Source: Phytoactinopolyspora limicola (GTDB lineage: Bacteria > Actinomycetota > Actinomycetes > Jiangellales > Jiangellaceae). From it: a stretch of 64,000 nucleotides of DNA. The position numbers and the translations under genes were made by a program. Under the pieces are notes generated by a model. It had not been told where the DNA came from. It saw only the letters and a program-made list of their open reading frames with translations, and searched no databases. The first letter of the stretch is position 1. The number at the start of each line of letters is the position of its first letter. The stretch spans positions 973,652 to 1,037,651 of the forward strand of contig NZ_JAAOEN010000001.1 of NCBI RefSeq assembly GCF_011320225.1. The letters run 5' to 3'. Below, in pieces: positions 1 through 9,400 of the stretch.

Positions 1-1
1 T

Positions 2-214
2 CAGGCGGTGTCGCGGGAACTGACCCAGAACAACCACGAGGACATGCTCGACACGCTAAGCCCGGAGTTCGACGAGATCGTCGAGGATGCCGACCTGGAA
101 GCGTTCCGGGCCGCCGTCGAGCCGGCCCTCAGTAAATTCGAGCAGATCGTCGCCCCGGAGAAGATCCAAGAGGCGCGCGACTTCGTCGAAGACTACCGGG
201 CCGGGAACGAATAA
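2..214 (+). CDS. dctP: TRAP transporter solute-binding protein DctP, C-terminal fragment
   Basis: The reading frame is open from the window edge and ends with TAA, so only about the last 70 residues are present. They form a highly charged helical tail (ending near VEDYRAGNE), as is usual for the C-terminus of extracytoplasmic TRAP binding proteins. The assignment rests mainly on position: the small and large TRAP permease genes follow in the expected P-Q-M order. The protein would bind a carboxylate-type ligand outside the membrane and hand it to DctQM. The substrate cannot be inferred from this fragment. Confidence 0.75.
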   Translation, partial: QAVSRELTQNNHEDMLDTLSPEFDEIVEDADLEAFRAAVEPALSKFEQIVAPEKIQEARDFVEDYRAGNE

Positions 215-285
215 CGCCCTGCTCGGAACCCTGAGCCGGATACCCCTTCGCGGCGCTGCTGCGCCGGACGTGAAGCGAGTGTTCT

Positions 286-828
286 ATGGAATCGTTGCTG
301 CGCCTGGTCGACCGGATCGTCGAAGTGTTCGCCACGATCGCCGGTCTGCTGATGGTGGCCCTCACGTGCGTCGTGACCGCCGCGGTCGTGAGCCGTTATG
401 CCTTCGACCTGCCGATCCGGTCGACGACGGAGATGTCCGGCCTGATCTTCGCCTGGCTGGTCTTCCTGGCCGCGATCGCGGTGACTCATCGGCAGGACAA
501 CATCGCGGTGACGTACTTCCGCTCCAAACTGCCGGCACTGGCCGAACGGCTGGTCGAGGCGGCGATGAAGGTGCTGATGCTGGTCTTCGCCGGCTTTTTG
601 GCGTACTCGAGCTTGCAACTCACAACTGCCCTGGCCGACCAGAGGCTGCCCGCCCTGCAGATCTCGACCAGCTGGCTGAACGGATCGGTGGCCGTGGCGT
701 TCGTCGGCATCTGCGGGGTGTTACTGGTGCAGATCGTCGTTGATCTGTTCTTCCCTCACCTGCGTAAATCTACGGATGACAGTGAACTCGCCCAGCGTGC
801 CGAGGGCGCCGTCGGAGGTGTCGAATGA
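286..828 (+). CDS. dctQ: TRAP transporter small permease DctQ
   Basis: This 180-residue membrane protein has about four hydrophobic segments (near residues 15-38, 50-70, 87-110 and 125-150), the topology and length of DctQ subunits. The segment reading TTEMSGLIFAWLVFLAA is typical of the family. DctQ pairs with DctM to form the sodium- or proton-driven permease of a TRAP transporter. It lies 71 bp after the binding-protein fragment, and its stop overlaps the start of dctM by 4 bp (ATGA), which implies translational coupling. The family is clear; the transported substrate is unknown. Confidence 0.9.
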   Translation: MESLLRLVDRIVEVFATIAGLLMVALTCVVTAAVVSRYAFDLPIRSTTEMSGLIFAWLVFLAAIAVTHRQDNIAVTYFRSKLPALAERLVEAAMKVLMLVFAGFLAYSSLQLTTALADQRLPALQISTSWLNGSVAVAFVGICGVLLVQIVVDLFFPHLRKSTDDSELAQRAEGAVGGVE

Positions 829-2099
829 TCTGGATCATGATCGCCACCTTCTTCGTACTCATCGCCCTGGGTATGCCGGTGGCCTTCGCCATGGGGTCCT
901 CCGCCCTGCTCTACATCCTGGTGGAGGGTGTGCCCCTGGAGATCGTGGCGCAGCGCTTTCTCTCTAACACGCAGTCGTTCGCGTTCCTCGCCGTACCGTT
1001 CTTCATCTTCATGGGCAATTTGATGGTCGAGGGGCGAATAGCCCAACGGATCATCGATGTGATCCATGCCGGCGTCCGCCGACTACCCGGAGGCCTCGGC
1101 TGCGTCTCGGTGGTGACCAGCATGGGGATGGCCGGTGTGTCGGGTTCGTCGGTCGCGGACGCGTCGTCAGTGGGTAGCGTGCTGATCCCGGAGATGAAGC
1201 GCAAGGGTTACAGCGCGTCCTTCGCGGCCGCTATCAACGCGTCGAGCTCGGTGGTGGGGATCATCATCCCGCCGAGCAGCACGATGATCATTATCGCCTG
1301 GCTGGCCGACCTATCGGTAGCCGACATGTTCCTGGCCGGGATCATCCCCGGGATCCTGATCGGGCTGGCCTACTTGGCGCTGACCATCGTGATCTCGCTG
1401 CGCCGTGGGTATCCCCGTGGGGACCGCCCGACGTTCAAGGAGTTCATCGTTGGTGCGCGGCGCGCGTTCTGGGCGCTACTGCTGCCGATCGTGCTGATCT
1501 ACGTGATCGTCGCCGGCGTTGCCACTCCCACGGAAGCCGCGGCCATCGCGGCGGTGTACGCGTTCCTGGTGTCTTTCGTCATCTACCGGACGCTGAGTCT
1601 GCGCGGTTTGGTGCGGGCCGTGAAGGGGGCGGCGTACGGCACCACGGTGATCATGCTCATCGTCTGCACCTCGACGATCTTCAGTTATGTCCTGATCAGC
1701 GAGCGGGTTCCACAGCTGATCTCCGACGCGCTGCTGGGAATGGGGCTACCCGACTGGGGCATCAAGGTCGCTCTGGTGCTGATCCTGCTGGTGGCCGGTG
1801 CGGTGATGGATCTGGTGCCGAACCTGTTCATCTTCATCCCGATCTTCTTCCCGATCGCCCTCGAACTCGGGATGGATCCGGTGCACTTCGGCATCGTCAT
1901 GCTGTGCACCCTGGCGCTCGGGCTCTTCACCCCGCCGATCGGCACCACGTTGTTCATCTCCTGCCATCTGGCGAAGATCCGGATGGAACAGGTCACCAAG
2001 GATCTGGTGCCGTACTTCGCGGTGGGCGCGGTGGTCGTGCTCCTGCTCATGTTCGTTCCGGCGCTGACCATGTGGATACCCGAGCTGATCAATGGATGA
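825..2099 (+). CDS. dctM: TRAP transporter large permease DctM
   Basis: This 424-residue, strongly hydrophobic protein has about 12 membrane segments and the length of the DctM family. Family motifs are visible, including AVPFFIFMGNLMVEGR near residues 60-75, a GVSGSSVADASSVG stretch near 105-120 and a FTPPIGTTLF motif near residue 370. It is the transport channel of the TRAP system and works with DctQ and the periplasmic-type binding protein. It overlaps dctQ by 4 bp and the following aminotransferase gene by 8 bp, so all four genes probably form one coupled operon. Confidence 0.93.
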   Translation: MIWIMIATFFVLIALGMPVAFAMGSSALLYILVEGVPLEIVAQRFLSNTQSFAFLAVPFFIFMGNLMVEGRIAQRIIDVIHAGVRRLPGGLGCVSVVTSMGMAGVSGSSVADASSVGSVLIPEMKRKGYSASFAAAINASSSVVGIIIPPSSTMIIIAWLADLSVADMFLAGIIPGILIGLAYLALTIVISLRRGYPRGDRPTFKEFIVGARRAFWALLLPIVLIYVIVAGVATPTEAAAIAAVYAFLVSFVIYRTLSLRGLVRAVKGAAYGTTVIMLIVCTSTIFSYVLISERVPQLISDALLGMGLPDWGIKVALVLILLVAGAVMDLVPNLFIFIPIFFPIALELGMDPVHFGIVMLCTLALGLFTPPIGTTLFISCHLAKIRMEQVTKDLVPYFAVGAVVVLLLMFVPALTMWIPELING

Positions 2100-3195
2100 C
2101 CCCATCCGGCGGGCCCAGCGGGCCTTCTCCACGACAGCCGCGGGTTATCTGAACACACCTTCCATGGGGATCCCCCCGAAGGGTGTGGTGGCCGCGATCG
2201 AGCAGGCGCTGAGCTCGTGGTCGGCGGCCACGGCCAGGTTCGAGGATTGGGACGCGACGTACGAGCACTGCCGGGCGTTGATCGCATCGGAGGTGGGGGC
2301 CGCCGAGCAGAACGTGGCGTTGATTCCCTCGGTGGTCCCGGCGGTGTCCTATGTGAGTGCCCAGCTGGCTCGGCGAGGTGGCGTCCTGCTGGCCCATCGC
2401 AGTGAGTTCCGCTCCCTGCTGCTGCCGGCGATGCAGGCGTACGGCGAGGATCGGGTTCGCTGGGTTGACGGCCCGTACGGCGCGGCGACCTTCACCGACG
2501 CCCTGGAGCGCGATGTCTCCGCCGTGGTCGCATCCACCGTCAGTTCCCACGACGGCTCGCGGATCGACCTGCCCGCGTTGCTGCGTGCCTGTGATGACGT
2601 CGGCGCTGAGCTGATCGTGGATGCGACCCAATCCCTCGGCGTGATCGCGCTCGACGTCCCCGTTGACCGACCCGCCGCGATGGTGGCGGCGGGATACAAG
2701 GGTCTGCTCGCACCACGAGGTACGGGTTATGGCATCATCCGGCCGGACCTGACCGACGATGTTCCGATGCAGCCCAGCCCGTATGGAATGGCGGATACGG
2801 CCGCCATCGGCTCCTACGGGCCGCCGCTGCTTCCGTTCAGCGGAGCGGCCCGGCTCGATCAATCTCCGGCGTGGTTGAGCTGGATCGGCGCGCGGGCCGG
2901 CCTCGAATTCCTCGGTGGCGTTCCCGTCGCGGCCCGGGAGGAGCACGCTCTCCGGCTGGCCGGGAGGCTTCGGGCGCGGCTCGCGGATGCCGGTCTGCCG
3001 GTCGTCGAAGGAGATCTGCCGAGCCCTGTCGTCAGCGTGGCCGTCGACACACCCGACGATGTCCTTGCCCGCTTGGATCGAGCAGGCGTACGCGCCTCGG
3101 TCCGGCGGGGCAGGTTGCGGATGGGGTTTCATCTGTACGTCGCGGAGGAGACCGTGGATACGGCGTTCGAGGTCCTTGTCCAGCCCGACCGCTGA
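2092..3195 (+). CDS. Aminotransferase class V-fold PLP-dependent enzyme
   Basis: This 367-residue protein has the class V aminotransferase/cysteine desulfurase fold. The PLP lysine is K203 in AAGYKGLLAPRGTG, preceded by VDATQSLGVIALD, whose Asp would bind the pyridine nitrogen. Its start lies inside the 3' end of dctM (8-bp overlap), so it should be made together with the TRAP transporter. The natural inference is that it acts on an amino or keto compound imported by that transporter. The exact reaction (transaminase, lyase or desulfurase) cannot be read from sequence; no desulfurase-type catalytic cysteine loop is evident. Confidence 0.82.
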   Translation: MDDPIRRAQRAFSTTAAGYLNTPSMGIPPKGVVAAIEQALSSWSAATARFEDWDATYEHCRALIASEVGAAEQNVALIPSVVPAVSYVSAQLARRGGVLLAHRSEFRSLLLPAMQAYGEDRVRWVDGPYGAATFTDALERDVSAVVASTVSSHDGSRIDLPALLRACDDVGAELIVDATQSLGVIALDVPVDRPAAMVAAGYKGLLAPRGTGYGIIRPDLTDDVPMQPSPYGMADTAAIGSYGPPLLPFSGAARLDQSPAWLSWIGARAGLEFLGGVPVAAREEHALRLAGRLRARLADAGLPVVEGDLPSPVVSVAVDTPDDVLARLDRAGVRASVRRGRLRMGFHLYVAEETVDTAFEVLVQPDR

Positions 3196-3587
3196 AACTT
3201 GGCCCGCTCGGATGGGCGGCTTCCTGTGTTGTCCCTCGGTCATAGGTGCCTGACCTGCAGAATCAGCGGGTGTTAAGGGCGGTCCGGGTCGATTCGCGGC
3301 ACGGGTTTAGTGGCCTGGAGAGAGCGACGCGTGGCGCGACTACCGTCATCGCCCGGTGTAAACACGAGTCTTGACACATCGACATCGCTGCGCCACGATG
3401 TCGTATCTGTTAAGAAACCTTCTTGAATAAGTATTCTCCTGGGAAGGCGTCGCCGCCTTCGCCGGGTCTTGATAGTCCGAATAAGAGATGAGAAGTCTCC
3501 CCGCTACGAGGTCCGGCTTCGCTGGCCGCTCGGCCGACTGCCCGGATCGCCGCAGTTCAGAACCAAGCCGGCCAGTGAGGACCCGCC
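3196..3587. other. 392-bp non-coding leader before the GH18 gene
   Basis: No convincing gene lies here. Two compact perfect inverted repeats are visible. One is CGACATCG-8nt-CGATGTCG at 3380-3403. The other is GAAGGCG-4nt-CGCCTTC at 3443-3460. A smaller one, AAGAA-ACC-TTCTT, lies at 3412-3424. Such a long leader with dyads before a secreted hydrolase suggests regulator binding or a structured 5' UTR. I see neither the direct repeats described for streptomycete chitinase promoters nor a riboswitch consensus I recognise. Confidence 0.5.
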
Positions 3588-5222
3588 ATGAACAGACCCG
3601 CCGCTCCCACTTCTTCCAACCTGGGCCAGAACCGTCCGTTCCTGAGCAAGGCCACGACGTCGGTCGTCGTAGCCGCTGTGGCCGCGGGGGGTGTGCTGGC
3701 ATCCAGCGCCCTCGTCTCGGCAGCGCAGGGGTCCGCCGACCCCAGCAGCGACACATCCGTCCACGTCAACGCGAACGGCGGGGCGTACACCGACACCGGC
3801 GGGCTGGTCTGGTCAGCTGATCAACCGCACTCCCCTGGAGGCTGGGGACACGGCCTCGTCTTCGGCTCGGGAACTATGTCGTCGCCGGTCTCCGGTACCA
3901 ACGACGACGCGTTGTACCAGAGCTACAACCTGTTCGCCGCGGGCGCCGGATATACCTTCGACGTGCCCGACGGCGACTACCTGATAACGGTCAAGATGGT
4001 CGAGGATTGGGCCAACGCTCCAGGGCAACGCGTGTTCGACGTCGACGTCGACGGCAATACTGTGCTGCGCAGATTCGACATCTTCGCCGAATGCGGAGCG
4101 GCGAGGGCGTGTGACCGCTCGTTCGAGGCGTCAGCGACGGGTGGGCAGTTGTCGGTGGGGTTCACCATCAGTGGTGGGGCCAACTACGCGACGGTATCGG
4201 CGATCTCGGTGACACCCGCCGGAAACGGGGGCGGGCCGACGCCAACTCCGACGCCCACACCAACACCGACGCCGACCCCTACGCCTACTCCCACGCCTAC
4301 ACCCCCTGGTGACGGATTACCTGATCGGCTGCTCACCGGTTACTGGCACAACTTCAACAACAACTCCACGGTTATTCCGCTCGCGGACATACCGAGTGAA
4401 TACAACCTCGTCGCCGTCGCCTTCGGCACGGAGGATCCCGTCGTCCCCGGCGGCGTCGAGTTCTCCGTTTCTCATGAGGTCTCGGACGCCCTGGGCGGCT
4501 ACACCGACGCGGACCTCATCGCCGACATCCGGCACCTGCAGAACCAGGGCACCGCGGTGATCCTCTCCGTTGGTGGTGAAGCCGGGAATGTCCGCGTCGA
4601 CACCCAACAACGGGCCAACAACTTCGCCGACAGTCTCCACGCGCTCATGCAGGAATACGGCTTCGACGGAGTCGACATCGACCTCGAACACGGCATCAGC
4701 CCGACCCATCTGGAATCGGCGCTGCGGCAATTGTCCAACCGGGTCGGGCCGGACCTCGTGATCGCCATGGCCCCGCAAACACTGGACATGCAGTTTCCCA
4801 CCAGCAGCTACTTCCGCCTCGCGTTGAGCATCAGCGACATCCTGACCGTGGTGAACACCCAGTACTACAACTCGGGCACGATGAACGGCTGCGACGGCAA
4901 CGTCTATGCACAGGGCAGTGTGGAGTTCATCGCGGCGCTCGCCTGCCTCCAACTCGAGAATGGGTTGGCACCCGAACAGGTTGGTCTGGGGCTACCAGCC
5001 ACGCGATCCGCAGCCGGCGGGGGGTACGTGAATCCCGCGGTGGTCAACGCAGCACTTGACTGCCTCGAATCCGGCATCAGGTGTGGACGATTCACGCCGC
5101 CCACCACCTATCCCGGCATCCGTGGTGCGATGACCTGGTCGATCAACTGGGATGCCACCAACGGCTACAACTTCGCCAACACCGTCTGGCCACATCTGGA
5201 CACGCTGTCGATCCCGGAATGA
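3588..5222 (+). CDS. Secreted GH18 chitinase-like protein with malectin-like N-domain
   Basis: This is a 544-residue exported protein. Residues 1-46 look like a long signal peptide with a hydrophobic core. Residues ~57-212 resemble a malectin-type sugar-binding beta-sandwich, followed by a Thr-Pro repeat linker (~218-240). Residues ~245-540 are a glycoside hydrolase family 18 barrel. The GH18 signature DxxDxDxE is present as DGVDIDLE (residues 360-367), with E367 the expected acid catalyst. It probably cleaves chitin or related N-acetylglucosamine polymers outside the cell. The start follows a weak AGTGAGGA ribosome site. The gene stands alone and ends at a long palindrome shared with the converging tRNA. 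Confidence 0.9.
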   Translation: MNRPAAPTSSNLGQNRPFLSKATTSVVVAAVAAGGVLASSALVSAAQGSADPSSDTSVHVNANGGAYTDTGGLVWSADQPHSPGGWGHGLVFGSGTMSSPVSGTNDDALYQSYNLFAAGAGYTFDVPDGDYLITVKMVEDWANAPGQRVFDVDVDGNTVLRRFDIFAECGAARACDRSFEASATGGQLSVGFTISGGANYATVSAISVTPAGNGGGPTPTPTPTPTPTPTPTPTPTPTPPGDGLPDRLLTGYWHNFNNNSTVIPLADIPSEYNLVAVAFGTEDPVVPGGVEFSVSHEVSDALGGYTDADLIADIRHLQNQGTAVILSVGGEAGNVRVDTQQRANNFADSLHALMQEYGFDGVDIDLEHGISPTHLESALRQLSNRVGPDLVIAMAPQTLDMQFPTSSYFRLALSISDILTVVNTQYYNSGTMNGCDGNVYAQGSVEFIAALACLQLENGLAPEQVGLGLPATRSAAGGGYVNPAVVNAALDCLESGIRCGRFTPPTTYPGIRGAMTWSINWDATNGYNFANTVWPHLDTLSIPE

Positions 5223-5250
5223 ACAGCGACGAGAACGGTAGCCCCACACC

Positions 5251-5304
5251 CGTGATCGTTGGCTTTTGACTACCGGATCCGGTAGTCAAAAGCCAACGAT
5301 CACG
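5251..5304. terminator. 54-bp perfect palindrome between converging genes
   Basis: Bases 5251-5304 are an uninterrupted perfect palindrome centred on GGATCC. Each 27-nt arm begins CGTGATCGTTGGCTTTTGAC. It sits between the GH18 gene and the oppositely oriented tRNA-Arg, so a bidirectional terminator is plausible. There is no obvious U tract. The same core recurs at 14171-14238 and, degraded, at 10640-10738. Confidence 0.7.
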
Positions 5305-5317
5305 GGAACGGGGTGGG

Positions 5318-5390
5318 TGCCCCCGGCAGGATTCGAACCTGCGGCACTCCGCTTAGGAGGCGGATGCTCTATCCCCTGAGCTACGGGGGC
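5318..5390 (-). tRNA. tRNA-Arg (anticodon CCT)
   Basis: Read on the minus strand, a 73-nt cloverleaf is visible. The 7-bp acceptor stem is GCCCCCG/CGGGGGC, the D arm contains AGCTCAGGGGATAGAG, and the anticodon stem-loop is CCGCCTCCTAAGCGG with anticodon CCT. The T arm carries GGTTCGAATCC and the discriminator base is A. No CCA is encoded. It would read the AGG arginine codon. Confidence 0.95.
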
Positions 5391-5541
5391 CGTTGGTCGC
5401 CCGACGGCCGGGAAGGCCCGCCGTCGGCGCGCTCGTACAGGGTACTAGTCCTGGGACGGACCAGTCGCATCGGCGATCACATCGATACGAGTGGGCCGGT
5501 CAGCTGGCCCTGTGCGGCTGTGCTGAATGTTCGTCACTGGC

Positions 5542-6066
5542 TTAGTCGAGGACGCCGCATTCGGCGCCCAACTCGACCAAGCCGTTCACGAAAGTACTGG
5601 TCAACTGGGACGCGTCGGCGCGATCGTCGGCGGATCCAGCGTCGTCGGCCTCAATGGCGTTCCATGCGTCTCGGGCGGGAGCACCCAGCGCGATGATCGG
5701 CTCGACCGCGTTCTGGTCGGCGGTATCGGCCAGCGGCGAGAGGTCGTTGATCCTCGCGTCGAGCGACTGGACGCCGGCGGCGACTCGGACGACGTTGTCG
5801 CTGTCGACCCGAGTGTCGTCGCCTTGGGTGAGGACGGGGTGTTCCTCGGCGACGGTGTGGCAGGCCGCGCTGGCCTCCTCTACCCAGACGCTCATCGTCA
5901 CCGGCGCGTTCTCGTCCGCCTCGGAGCCGGGACCCGTCAGCATGGTGTAACCGAAATAGGTGGCGGCGATGACGAGGAGCAGCGTCGCGGTCATCGTCAC
6001 GACGACTCGCTTGCCCGACGGTCGTGGAGTCGGCGCTGTGCTGACTTCCTCGAGTAGTTTCACCAA
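5542..6066 (-). CDS. Membrane-anchored exported protein of unknown function
   Basis: This 174-residue protein is not recognised as a named family. Residues ~20-42 form one strong hydrophobic helix (VVVTMTATLLLVIAATYFGY), probably a membrane anchor. The remaining ~125 residues are acidic and would lie outside the membrane. Two cysteines (in AACHTVAEEH and ECGVLD, the latter at the C-terminus) could form a disulphide in an exported helical domain. It lies downstream of tRNA-Arg on the same strand and has no obvious operon partner. Confidence 0.65.
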   Translation of the reverse strand: MVKLLEEVSTAPTPRPSGKRVVVTMTATLLLVIAATYFGYTMLTGPGSEADENAPVTMSVWVEEASAACHTVAEEHPVLTQGDDTRVDSDNVVRVAAGVQSLDARINDLSPLADTADQNAVEPIIALGAPARDAWNAIEADDAGSADDRADASQLTSTFVNGLVELGAECGVLD

Positions 6067-6414
6067 GACTCCTCACAGACTGCGAAGGTCCGGCACCGAA
6101 GGACGCCGGAGTAGTGATACCCCGTCACGCCGCGCCACTCTAGCCTGTCCGTCGCCTATGTCCAGTGCCCCGGTGGTCATGGCCGTGTCGCAGGGCGGAC
6201 GGGTGGACGGGGGGACGGATCCGATCCGGACCGAAGTTCACGTCGAAGGCTACGCCGGTCGGCATCGGGTTTGCCAGGACATGACCGTCCCTTCCCCATG
6301 GCCTGACCCCGGGGTGCGCCGAGGGGACGGGAAAGTCCTGATGATCACCGGTTTCGTCGGCCTCCCCGGCTTGTCTGCGTGGCTCCCGCGAGTCTCTGAA
6401 CTACTCTCGACGGA
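6067..6414. promoter_or_regulatory. Intergenic region with leaderless promoter for the helicase-like gene
   Basis: These 348 bp contain no supported gene. A -10 hexamer TACTCT lies at 6402-6407, exactly 7 nt before the GTG at 6415. That spacing predicts a transcript beginning at the start codon, and no Shine-Dalgarno sequence precedes that codon. A loose dyad around 6278-6345 (GGAC...GTCC, with G/C-rich arms) is imperfect and of uncertain meaning. Confidence 0.5.
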
Positions 6415-9400
6415 GTGAGCGCGAGTCAGAGCGAAGGTGTCGTCGAGGTGGTGCAGCGGTGGAAGGACGAGCTTGCCGCCCTCGGTGGGCGCGACCCGCT
6501 GCTTTCGTTCCGGGATCTCAAGGTCGGCACGCTCGATCTTGCCGCCGCTGATCCGGAAGCGCGCCGCCTCTTGATGGAGGGTGACCAGGTCGCGCTGTCC
6601 AAGCTGTTTCCTCACGAGCCGCTGCGCAGCTCCGCGCTGCGCTCGATCCGCGCGATCCGGGACAAGGCTCGGGAGCTGGCCGAAGAACGCGGCATCGGCG
6701 CGTGCCTGCTCGCCATCGGCGTCGCCACCTGGTCGAACCCGTTCGTCGCTCACCGGCCCACCGCTCCCGTACTGTTGCGGCAGGCCACGGTGGTCGCCCG
6801 CGACCCCGCGGAGACCGACTTCGTCATTAGTGTCGCCGACGAGTCCATCGTCAACCCGGTGCTGTTGCATGCCCTGGACGCCCAGCTCGGTCTGCGCTTC
6901 CAGGCCGACGACCTCCGCGATCACTCGGGGCACCTGAAGTATCCGACAGTGGTCGAGCGGCTACGTGAGTTCGCGCCGGCGCACGTCGTCGACGGTTTCT
7001 CCATCGCGCATCGAGCCGTGCTCGCCACCTTCGCCACCGCGCCGCTTCTGCTCAGCCGAGACATCGAAGACCTCAGCGCGGAGCTTGGGCAGCATGACGT
7101 CGTGGCAGCGCTGGCCGGCGACGAGAAAGCCGGAGCCCGCCTCGGCGCGACGCTCACCACCGACCAGCCGCGCTACCTCGCCTTCGACACCGATATACAC
7201 CAGCGCGAGGTGATCTCGGCCGTAGCCGGTGGTGGGCACCTTCTGGTCGACGCCCCGCCCGGCAGCGGGCGCACACAGGTCGTGGCCGGGATGGTCGCCG
7301 AACTCGTCGGCCGCGGTCAGAAGGTCCTGATCGTTGGGCAGAAGCGGGCCGCCCTCGGCGATATCGCCACCCGGCTTGCGGCCGCTGGCTTGGACGACGT
7401 GCTCCTCGACGCCGGCGTAACGTCGTCGACCGAGGCGGTCCGCCACGTCACCGAGACCGCACGTGAGCTACGCGAGGCGCTCGACCAGGACGCTATCGAA
7501 CCTGGTCACCCGCCACCGGGCGCTCCCGACGCCGGCCAGTTGGCCGCAGAACTCGACGCTTACCGCGACGCCATGCACCGCAACCGGCAGCCGGGTGGCA
7601 TCAGCGCCTACCAGGCGCTGGTCCGTACCGCTACCGCGCCTCAGCGTGCACGCACGTCGGTGCGGATCCCAACCGGGGCCATCCAGGGTGAGACTGGCCT
7701 CGCCGACGTCACGTCAGCTCTGCTCGAATACGCCCAGCTGGAAGGGTTGACCCTCACCGAAGACGGCTCGCCCTGGTATGGCTCGGACATCCCAAGTGCC
7801 GACACCGCCGACTCACTCGGAATGACGGTGGTCGGGCTGCGCGACACCCACCTGGGCCAGCTGCGCGACCTGGCTACGCGCGCGGCGGTCGAGGTGGGGC
7901 TGACCGGGCCGAATTCAGTCGAAGAATGCGCCGACGTGGTCGACCTGCTCCTGTCCGTCGAGCGCACACTCAAGATATTCGGCCCCGGGATCTGGTCGGA
8001 GCCCCTGGCTGACCTCGCCGCGGCCACCGGTACCCGCACGGGCACATCGGAGGGCGCCGGCCGCCCCGGGTTCCTGGCTCGCCGGCGGCTCCGCCGACGT
8101 GCCGCTGAGCTGTCCGGTCGGTACGGCCGGCAGCACCGGGAGTCCGTACACGCCGCCTTGGTCGAGGCGTCCGATCAGCTCACCCGCTGGAAGAAATGGT
8201 CCCGCGACGGCCGGCCTCCGCGCACCGGCGAGTATCTGCCCCGTGCGGCCGAAGCGGTCACCACGGTCCGTCGCCGCCTTGGGGTACTGGCTGCGGCGAA
8301 CCCGCGTACCCAGGGCTTGGAAGGACTACCATTCGTCGAGGTCGGCCGACGCTTGGCCGCCCTGGCCGCGGACGAGCGGCATCTCCGGGCGATGCCCCGA
8401 TTGCTCAAACTAGAAGCCAAACTGTCCGCGGCTGGTCTCGACGAGCTGCTGGCCGACTTGCGGCGGCGAAAGACCCGCCCCGACGGTGTCGAGCAGGTGC
8501 TGGAATATGCGTGGCTCGCATCGCTACTCGACGAGTGGAAGGCCACCGACGCCGCGTTGAGCCGCTTCGACGACGCCGCGCACCGGCGTGCCATCGAGGA
8601 GTTCCGTGGCGCCGACGTCGCCGACGTGTTGGCGGCAGCGACGCGGGTCCGCAGCGCACGAGCGGAACGTTTCGCCGCGGTCTGCGAAGACTACGAAGGG
8701 CAGGCCGAGGTTCTGGCCGGTGCCGTCGGCGGTGCCCTGGACGCGGCATCCGCACCGAAGACCTTGCTCGAGACCGCGCCGGATGTCGCCCTGGCCGCGG
8801 TGCCGTGCTGGATGATGTCGCCATTGGACGTGGCCCGGATCCTGCCACCCCGCCCGCTGTTCGACGTGGTGATCATCGAGGACGCCGCCCGGCTGACCGT
8901 GGCCCAGGCGGTCCCGGCGATCGCCCGGGGCAGCCGCGTCGTGGTGATCGCCGACGACGACGTAGCACTGCCCGCGTTTACCACGGCGTTCGAGCCGGCG
9001 CCGGATCCGGACGAGTTGGAAGGACCGTGGGCCGGAGACCCGCCGGCGTCAGTGGCCGAGGTCCTACGGCCGGTGCTGCCAACCCGCCACCTCCACGGAC
9101 AACACCGGTTCCGCGACGACCGCCTGGTGGGCTTCGCCGTCCAGGCAGGTTACGCCAACCGGCTCGTGACCGTCCCCGGCGCCGGGGGCAACGAGCGGGT
9201 CCTCCTCGACCTGGTGGACGCGCCGGCCGGCGGCGACGACCCCGTCGACAGCTCGTCCGCGGAGGTCAAGCGCGTCGTCGAACTGGTGCTGCAGCACCTG
9301 CGCAACCGCCCGCACGAGAGCCTGGGGATCGTCACTCTGGGGCCGCGGCATGCCGAGCGGCTCGACGCGGCGCTGCGGCGCAGCCTGGTCCGCGCGCCAG

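Noticed and set aside
2089-3243. 384-codon minus-strand frame opposite the aminotransferase
   Set aside because: Low-complexity Arg/Gly/Asp composition and full overlap with a motif-bearing gene mark it as a composition artefact.
3196-3587. Riboswitch upstream of the GH18 gene
   Set aside because: The leader has simple hairpins but none of the conserved boxes of cobalamin, TPP, c-di-GMP or c-di-AMP riboswitches that I can recognise.
6278-6345. Possible inverted repeat resembling a terminator
   Set aside because: Arms pair only loosely with many mismatches, so it cannot be distinguished from GC-rich background.
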